Assembly: GCA_027257055.1 (NCBI GenBank) | Contig: JAPVLO010001005.1 | Location: 179,572 to 243,571, forward strand | From: Cephalopachus bancanus | Taxonomy: Eukaryota > Chordata > Mammalia > Primates > Tarsiidae | DNA: 64,000 bases | Reading direction: 5' to 3' | Part shown: positions 57,339 through 64,000 of the stretch, in pieces | Numbering within the stretch: position 1 is the first letter of the stretch | Layout of the letters: each line of letters opens with the position of its first letter | Position numbers and translations under genes: made by a program | Notes under the pieces: generated by a model | The model's database searches: none | Told to the model about the DNA's origin: nothing | The model's input: only the letters and a program-made list of their open reading frames with translations

Positions 57339-58816
57339 TTGTTGTCTTGCAGGGGTTCTCTGAATCTCTTATGTTTGAGTTTTTGTATCATTGATTAGAT
57401 AAGGGAAGTTTTCTTGAATGATCTCATGGAAGGTTTGTTCCAGTGTGGTCTCTGTCTCTCTTTCTGCCTCAGGAAGTCCAATTACTCTTAGGTTCTGTCT
57501 CTTGAAGTATTCGCTCACCTCTTGAAGGTTGTGTTCTGTCTTTTTGAGCTTGTTTTCTGTATTTTTAAGAGTTTGGTTTAGTTCTATATTTTGGTCCTGA
57601 AGCTCTGAGATTCTTTCTTCTGCTTGGGTAATTCTGCTTTCCATGCTTATCAGTTTGTTATTTATTTCATTCTCAGTATTCTTTATTACTGTTATCTCAG
57701 ATATTAGCTCCTTTCTAGTTTCTTCTTGAGTCTCCTCAATTCTTTTTAATTCTCCATTAATGTCTTGATATCTAAGTTTGTACCTTGAGACCAGTCATTC
57801 TGGGGGCTCTTCATTGTTTGCATGCTGAAGTCAGATTTCTCAGTGTCTGCCCTCCCAGGAGTCTGGGAGAGACCCATATCCTTCTTTTGGTTTTTCTTCA
57901 TTTGTGTAGATTTTTCTCTGGTCACTTAGTGGATAAAGTCCCTTGAGCTCTAATCTCCAGCCTCTCCCCTCTGTTTTTGTTGCAGGCAGCTACTGCCTGG
58001 GAGATCTGTGACACTGGTCTCTGTTCAGTGTATGGGAGGGTCTTTGTCTCCTGTTTAATCACGTCACCATGGGAACCGAGGTGGAGGCTCTGATAGGTGG
58101 GCGAGGCAATGCGATGCAAATATGCCTTGAAAATGGTGGAGGTGGTAGTTTTACTTTCACTTTCAGGGACACTCGTGTGGGTCTCTAGGCAGGACCAGCT
58201 GCACAGCTGGGCACTGGATCCGGGGTTCTGCCAGCAGGCTGGGGTTGAGAAGAGGGTCGGGCGTTCCCTCCTCTGGAGCTGGAAGTCTCCGATCAGCACC
58301 TTATACCAGCTTGGGGTTCTGCTCCCTTACACAGGCTTGTGGTCACACACTGAGTGCCTCAGCCAGGGTGGGCCTGGGGCTTCAGATCTCCAATGCTCCA
58401 GAGGGCAGGTCGTGGCTCTGGGTCCCTCATAAGGCACTTCAGCCAGAAATGGGGCCAGTATCTCTGAGGGGAGGGTGCCCAAAGCCTCCTTGGGTGACCG
58501 GCAGCTTGTTGCTGGGTGCTGGTCATGACGATGTAGCCAGGGAGGGAGTTGGGATTCAGGATTCCAGATTCCCCAGTCGGCTGGAATCACATATAGTGGA
58601 GCAGCCGCAGCAGTCGGGCCGCAATATCTGGCCCTGTGTGGCACCAAAGATCCCCAGGCCTTGTACCAGTGCGGCTGGCGGTGGGCGGAGGGTGCAGGAA
58701 GAAAAGTAAGAGTCTTTTTGGGAACTCACGTTCGGAGAGTCTCACAGATCCATCTATGCTGTCGCCATCTTCAGGTGAGCCCCCGAAATAAAGCAATTCT
58801 TTAAAATACATACACA

Positions 58817-59105
58817 GGCCAGGCTCAGTGGCTCATCCTGGAATCCCAGCACTTTTGGAAGCCAAGGCGTGTGGATTGCCTGAGCCCGTGGGTTCAAGAC
58901 CAGCTTGGGAAACTTGGTGAGACCTCATCTCTACAATAAATGAAAATTAGCTGGGTTTGGTGGTACATGCCTGTAGTACCAGTACTTGAAAAGTTGAGGT
59001 GAAAGGTATGCTGGAGCCCAGCAGGCTGATGCTGGATTGTCCATAACTGAGCCACTGCACTCCAGCCTGGGTGATAGACAACAATAAAACAACAACCAAA
59101 AAAAG
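58817..59105 (+). mobile_element. AluJ-like copy with intermediate features
   Basis: Starts GGCCAGGCTCAGTGGCTCAT. It already has TTGCCTGAGCCCGTGGGTTC and CTCATCTCTACAATAAATGA like the lineage-specific Alu. It still has GACCAGCTTGGGAAACTTGG like AluJ. Confidence 0.85.
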
Positions 59106-59455
59106 GCATAAACTACCTAAAACTTACCTAAGAAAAAATAAATATTCTCAATAGGCCCATATCCATTTTAGAAATGGAATGATTAATATATTTTCTAAAA
59201 AATATAATACCAGGCCCAGATATGTGTGTATATATATGTATATTTTCTGTAACACAGCAGTACATAGTCTTACCATGAAAGTAGATATGATCTTAAGTAT
59301 TTACTCAGTTATTTTTAAAATTCGAACAAAATTCTAAACAGAAATGCCCAAATTGGAATAGACCAAGATGTCCTTTAAGAGGTGAATGTACCAAACTTTA
59401 CTCCTGTATCTAATGGGATAATTTTAAGTGATATAAATCATTGAGTTATTAATAT
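59106..59455 (+). mobile_element. Old L1 ORF2 fragment
   Basis: AAACTTACCTAAGAAAAAAT and CAATAGGCCCATATCCATTT with ATACCAGGCCCAGATATG follow the L1 ORF2 order just before the RT domain. Confidence 0.55.
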
Positions 59456-60417
59456 ATGATCTTTGGAGACAAAGAAAGGGAGGAGGTGGATTCAGATGGC
59501 CGAATCAAACCAGGGATCATCTCCCTACAGAAACACAAATTGAACAAAATTCATGCAAGAACTCACTTTCACAAGAACCAAAAATTAGCCTTCTTCCCTT
59601 TAAACATATGCACACAATACATCTATAAAGAAACATGATTAAACTTAACTTTTCATTGTGCATTAGTAAACCCATGCCAATAAGGCCATAAAGAATGTGA
59701 AGAAATGGCCTTCCATAGCATTTTCTCTATATGCAATTGCAGACTTCCTTACGTGTTGAACATTCCCATTCTGTAGGGAAAAAAATAGCATATAATACAT
59801 CTCTAAAGATATTTGCTTAGATTTATGTTTTAAAAATGTAATTGTAAAAATAATAAAAGACGGGCTTCAAGATGTGTCTGTTACTAGAGGCATCTGCCAC
59901 TCATCTCCTCCACAAGAACCAAAACAGTGAGTAGATCACTTAGGAGATAACATTTTTGTGGCATTCAACAGAGAAATGACTGGAAATACCTAAGCAAAAA
60001 GGAAAGGGTATCTGCTCAGCTGGGATCAGCTGGGTGCCTGGAGAGGGTCTCCAATGCAGGAAGAGTGTAAATGAGTAACCTGCAGTGGTCCCTATTTCTA
60101 CCACAGACTCCTGCATATCAGCCATACAAATGCCCCAGACCCTCATGGGCCCTAAGGCTAACATAGTGGGCTGTCTAGAGACTACACTAAGGCACTGCTC
60201 CAGAGAGGGAGCCCATGCTGCATACCACAGACCCTCATACCTAATGCAGAAAGGCACTATCTTGAGAGCCTAGCCCAAGAAAAATGCATATTTTCATGAG
60301 GTCCAACAGTTCCCACATCATCACATCTCTAGTTTCATTGACACACCTCACCCACAGCTACCACTGCAGCAGACGACTACCAGGCTTGAGGCATAAGCAA
60401 TTGAAAATGATTCTACT

Positions 60418-60694
60418 AGTCGGGCTCAGTGGCTCAGCCTGTAATCCTGCACCTTTGGGAGGCTGAGGTGAGTGGATTGCCTGAGCCCATGGGTTCGAGA
60501 CCCGCCTAGGAGCAAGACCTCATCTCTACAATAAATCAAAAAATCAGCCAGGCATGGTAGCGCATGCCTGTAATTCCGGCTACTTAGAAGGCTGAGGCAG
60601 AAGGATCACCGAAGCCCAGCAGGTTGAGACTGCGGTGGCCGGGAGCAGCCACTGCACTCCAGTCTGGGCGACAGAGTGAGACTCCAACTCAAAA
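60418..60694 (+). mobile_element. Lineage-specific Alu (younger type)
   Basis: Flanked by GAAAATGATTCTACT (60403-60417) and GAAAATAACTCTACT (60695-60709). The compact junction reads CCTAGGAGCAAGACCTC. Confidence 0.88.
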
Positions 60695-62829
60695 GAAAAT
60701 AACTCTACTGCCCCTAGCAGTCAAGCTATTGCACATTTTCACATGTTCTGAGGAAAAACTTTCCTGTTCACACCAGCCACCACTGTCACCAGGCCAAGGT
60801 GCAAGTGAAGTGCATGTTCCCAAGCCACCTGCTGCACTGAAAGGAATAGCACCTTCTCCAAAAGCAAGAGTGCTCTGCAGCTGCTGTTGCTCTATTGAAG
60901 AATCTTGCTTTGGGGCTAGGGATTATCCCACCCTTGTCTATCACAGCTGGATTCTGCACTCAACACAAGGAGGCCAGAAAACAGATACACAAGCCTAGCT
61001 CCACCCTCAAAGAGCCCAGGTAGGCTTTTCTAGATCCTGGGGACCACTCAGCAAAGTCCACCATTATAGATCCCTGAGCATACCTCCCAGGAGTCTTAGG
61101 TATGTTTCACCCAAACTGCTGCTACTCCCACAGGTGGCATCCACCTGTACACCACCTGTGTGCTTGGGGAAATGGTCCACCCAGCTCATCACAGCCACCA
61201 TTAACTGCAGTGTGGACAGCTTAGATGACAGATAGTTGTCCCATGAATGTAACTGCCAACAGCCACAGGACACCTGCTGCCTAGGGGCCCAAGAACACAC
61301 CCCAAAAAACCAGTCAACCAGTTAACCAACATCTGTGCAAGCTGTCTGGAGGCACAAGAATCAGCTTACCCAGATCTGATAATAGTGGTACCTGTGTATA
61401 TCACCCTTGGGCCCAAGAATAGGCACAGCTGGTCAGCCACTGCCACCACTGGAGCCCAAAGAAAAGCCCACATCATGTTCCCATCCCAAACAAAATTTCA
61501 CCACAGTCACTAATAACAAACACAGGATAATCCAATGGGGAAATCACAGACACCACTGACCCTGTTTACAGTAAAAAATAAAAATAAAAAATCACACATA
61601 GAATTCAGCCCTACAAGCACTCAAAATCAACAAGAGAGTGTTCTACTCAACCAACATCATAGCTACATAGTCAGGAAAATGTCCTCCTCAACCAAAGCAA
61701 AATTACAAAAAAAAAAAAAGGAAGTATCTGACTGTTACAACAGAAGTTCAGATATAAATGCAAGGACACAAGAAAAATGAAATGGCAAGAAAACAAGAAA
61801 CCTCCGAAGAAAGAAATTATTTTCCAGCCAAGAATTTTTTTTAAATGAAGACAAAACATGAAATTACAGAAAAAGAATTCAAAGTAAAAATATTAAGAGT
61901 GCTGAGTTAGATAAAAAATAATATTTAAAAACAATAAAAATACACCAGAAAAACTATTCAGGATACGAGTAAAACTGTTATTAAAGAGATAGATAGATAT
62001 AACAAAGAACCAAACAGAAATTTCCAGACTCTTCATCCTAGAAATGAAGAATTCGTTAATTGAAATATAAAATATATCAAAACTTTCAACAAAAAACTAG
62101 ATCAAACAGAAAAAGAATTTCAAAACCTGGAGACAGGTTTTTGAAATAACTCTATCAAAACAATTTAAGAAAAAAATATAAAAATGAACAATGCCTACAT
62201 GACATCTGGGAAATGATTAAGTTCCCAAATATTTGAGTATTCAGTGTCCCAGAAAGTGGAGTGAAAATAGAAAATATATTTAACAAAATAATAGCAGAAC
62301 GTTCTCAAGTCTAGCAAGAGATGTAGACATTTGTATAGAACTCAGATATCCTCAAACAGATAAAAGTTGCCAGAAGTCAAAGACAAAGAGAGAATTATAT
62401 TAATTACAAGAGAACAGCGTCTAGCAATTTATACGGGACACTTCATCAGATTAATAGTAGATTTCTTGGCAGAAACATTTTAAGTCAGGAGAAAATGTGT
62501 TGGCATATTCAAAGTGCTGACAGAAAAATAAAAACAAACATCTGCCAGCAAAGTCATTCCTCAGACATTAAGGAGAAATAAAGTATTTTTCAAGCAAGTA
62601 AAAGCTGAGAAAATACATCACCATTAGACCTGCCCTACCAGAAATGCTTATGAAAGCTGCCAACACCTGAAAGTGACAGGTCAATATTTACAATCCCGAA
62701 ATAGCATAGATGCATAAAACCCACTAGCATGGCAAACAAACAAACCAAAAAGACAGAAGAGCTTACATGTTACCACTACAAAAAACAACCAGTACACAAT
62801 AAAAGAAAAAGAAATAAAGATATGAAGTA

Positions 62830-63105
62830 GCCCAGCTGTGGTCGCTCAAGCCTGAATTCCCAGCACTTTGGGAGGCCAAGGAGAGAGGATTGCCTGAACC
62901 TGGGGGTTCATGACCATTCTGGGCAACATTATGAGACTTTGTACAATAAAAAACATTAGCCAGGCATGGCAGCTCACGCCTGTGGTTCTGGCTACTTAGA
63001 CAGCTGAAGTGGTAGGATCACCAGAGCACAGAAGATCGATGTTGGGGTGACTGTGAGTGTGCCACCACACTCCAGCCTGGGCGATGGAGTGAGACTCAAA
63101 CTAAA
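62830..63105 (+). mobile_element. AluJ
   Basis: TCGCTCAAGCCTGAATTCCC, GGCAACATTATGAGACTTTG and a tail at about 63090-63105. It is an old, diverged dimer with no lineage-specific B-box change. Confidence 0.8.
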
Positions 63106-63540
63106 AAAGGTACAAACAAACAAGCAAAAAAAGACATCAAAATGACTATAAATCAATTTGTAAAATTACAGGAATAAGCTCTCAAATATCATAATAACTT
63201 TGAATATAAATGGATTAAACTATAATCTTGAGATATACTGGCAGGCTGAATGGAAAAAATAAGAAAACTTGACCCGTGTATGTATATACTGCCTACAAGA
63301 AATTTTTCTTACCTGTGCAGCCACAAACTGAAAGGTGAAGTACAGACAATTATTTTATTAAAAAATAGAAAATTACAAAACACTGATGGAAGAAATTAAA
63401 AGGAACACATATACAAAAAGGTATTCCATGATAATCAATTGCTCAGAGAAATCTACAGTCAATGCAATCTCTATCAAATTACCAATGTCATTTTTCAGTG
63501 AAATAGAAAAAGCAATCCTAAAATTCATACGTGTCTTGTG

Positions 63541-63829
63541 ATTTAGAGATATTGCAATGTTTTATTTTTTCATCTAGAGTTTCCTAAGGTAGGTAGGTCA
63601 AAAGAGATAAAGAATTGTGCTGGCAGACACGTGCAGGATAAATTCAGTAGTTCATTATCATGCTGAGTTATAAATATAAGTAATATTCTAACCCTCTGAA
63701 TCATTTTTGACTGGCATGGACTAAATATTGTTTAATAATGTTTTGTGAGATTTATTCGATGTCAAAGTTTAGTGAATTAAAGGCATTTGGGGCAGTCTTC
63801 AGAAATAGATAGTGAATAGCAATGATTAT
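63541..63829. other. Unclassified DNA
   Basis: No gene or repeat recognised. Confidence 0.35.
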
Positions 63830-64000
63830 TTTTATTTTACATTTTAATTTTTATTATTACGTGTGTTTGGAGTACATGTGATTTTTTTATCATGTATATA
63901 ATGTGCAGTGATACATTCAGTGTATTTAGTGTGTCCATCAACTGGGTACAATAGATTTTTTTTAACTATAGTCACCCTAGTCTGCTATAAAACATTACAT
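63830..64000 (-). mobile_element. L1 3' UTR, cut by the window end
   Basis: GTGTGTTTGGAGTACATGTG and CAACTGGGTACAATAGA followed by TTAACTATAGTCACCCTAGT are the complement of an L1 3' UTR. The element continues beyond the window. Confidence 0.7.

Larger units (their letters stand above)
52546..58785 (-). mobile_element. Near full-length L1, ~5.95 kb plus an inserted Alu
   Basis: On the minus strand the order is 5' UTR (58785 to about 57800), ORF1, ORF2 (EN, RT, C-terminal region) and a 3' UTR ending in the T-rich tract at 52546. The 5' end begins GGGGGCTCACCTGAAGATGG, with a YY1-like AAGATGGC at about +13 as in active L1 5' UTRs. ORF1 and ORF2 are broken into several frames. A lineage-specific Alu lies in the EN part. 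The same 3' UTR type recurs in several truncated copies in the window, so this family was amplified in this lineage. Confidence 0.88.
59470..63540 (+). mobile_element. Older L1 with 5' UTR, ORF1 and start of ORF2
   Basis: Begins near GAGGAGGTGGATTCAGATGG, a 5'-UTR start with a YY1-like AGATGGCC. A long 5'-UTR-type region follows to about 61500, then ORF1-like A-rich DNA (61535-62630) and EN-type DNA to 63540. An Alu at 60418 and an AluJ at 62830 are inserted. No frame is intact. Confidence 0.6.

Overview
This is a mammalian nuclear window, almost certainly from a primate. It holds one multi-exon protein gene in a sea of LINE-1, Alu and LTR remnants. There is no bacterial, phage or CRISPR content. 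The gene is MAGED1 (NRAGE/Dlxin-1), recognised from its spliced product; it lies at Xp11.22 in human, so the window is probably X-chromosomal. The lineage can be narrowed from the SINEs. A few old AluJ-like copies sit beside about a dozen copies of a different dimeric Alu, which reads GCCGGGCTCGGTGGCTCAGC at its head and carries GCGGGTTCGAGACCCGC around the Pol III B box. Anthropoid AluS/Y and the usual lemur/galago Alu are both absent. A haplorhine primate outside the anthropoids, i.e. a tarsier, is my best inference.

Layout. 1-5.8 kb: old L1, LTR, L2 and MIR remnants, plus one arm of a 575-bp inverted duplication. 5.87-13.63 kb: MAGED1 on the + strand, with a CpG-rich promoter carrying a perfect NRF-1 palindrome, 13 exons, and a 782-codon CDS starting in exon 2 and ending in exon 12. 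Exon 3 holds a degenerate N-terminal repeat, exon 4 the 25-unit WQxPxx array, and exons 5-11 the MAGE homology domain. In exon 12 a stretch of about 19 residues is read out of the expected frame between compensating indels. 13.6-15.7 kb: no recognised gene or repeat. 15.7-27 kb: nested L1s, lineage-specific Alus, an ERV-like pol remnant and a MaLR-type LTR. 27.1-29.8 kb: mostly unclassified DNA. 29.8-36 kb: L1/HAL1 and Alus. 36.0-36.6 kb: the second arm of the inverted duplication. 36.6-45.9 kb: L2, L1 and Alus. 45.9-46.9 kb: an RBM3 retrocopy whose 5' part is inverted, bounded by target-site duplications, with an Alu inserted at its 3' duplication. 47-52.5 kb: L1, LTR and a DNA-transposon remnant. 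52.55-58.79 kb: a nearly full-length, decayed L1 on the minus strand. 58.8-64 kb: AluJ, Alu and the 5' half of an older L1.

Only MAGED1 is a plausible functional protein gene here. Everything else is retrotransposon sequence, a retrocopy, or DNA I cannot assign. The items most worth a second look are the twin-primed RBM3 retrocopy, the frame-shifted block in MAGED1 exon 12, the tRNA T-arm-like B box of the lineage-specific Alu, and the 31-kb-spaced inverted duplication flanking MAGED1. Family comparisons are from memory; no alignment or database search was run.
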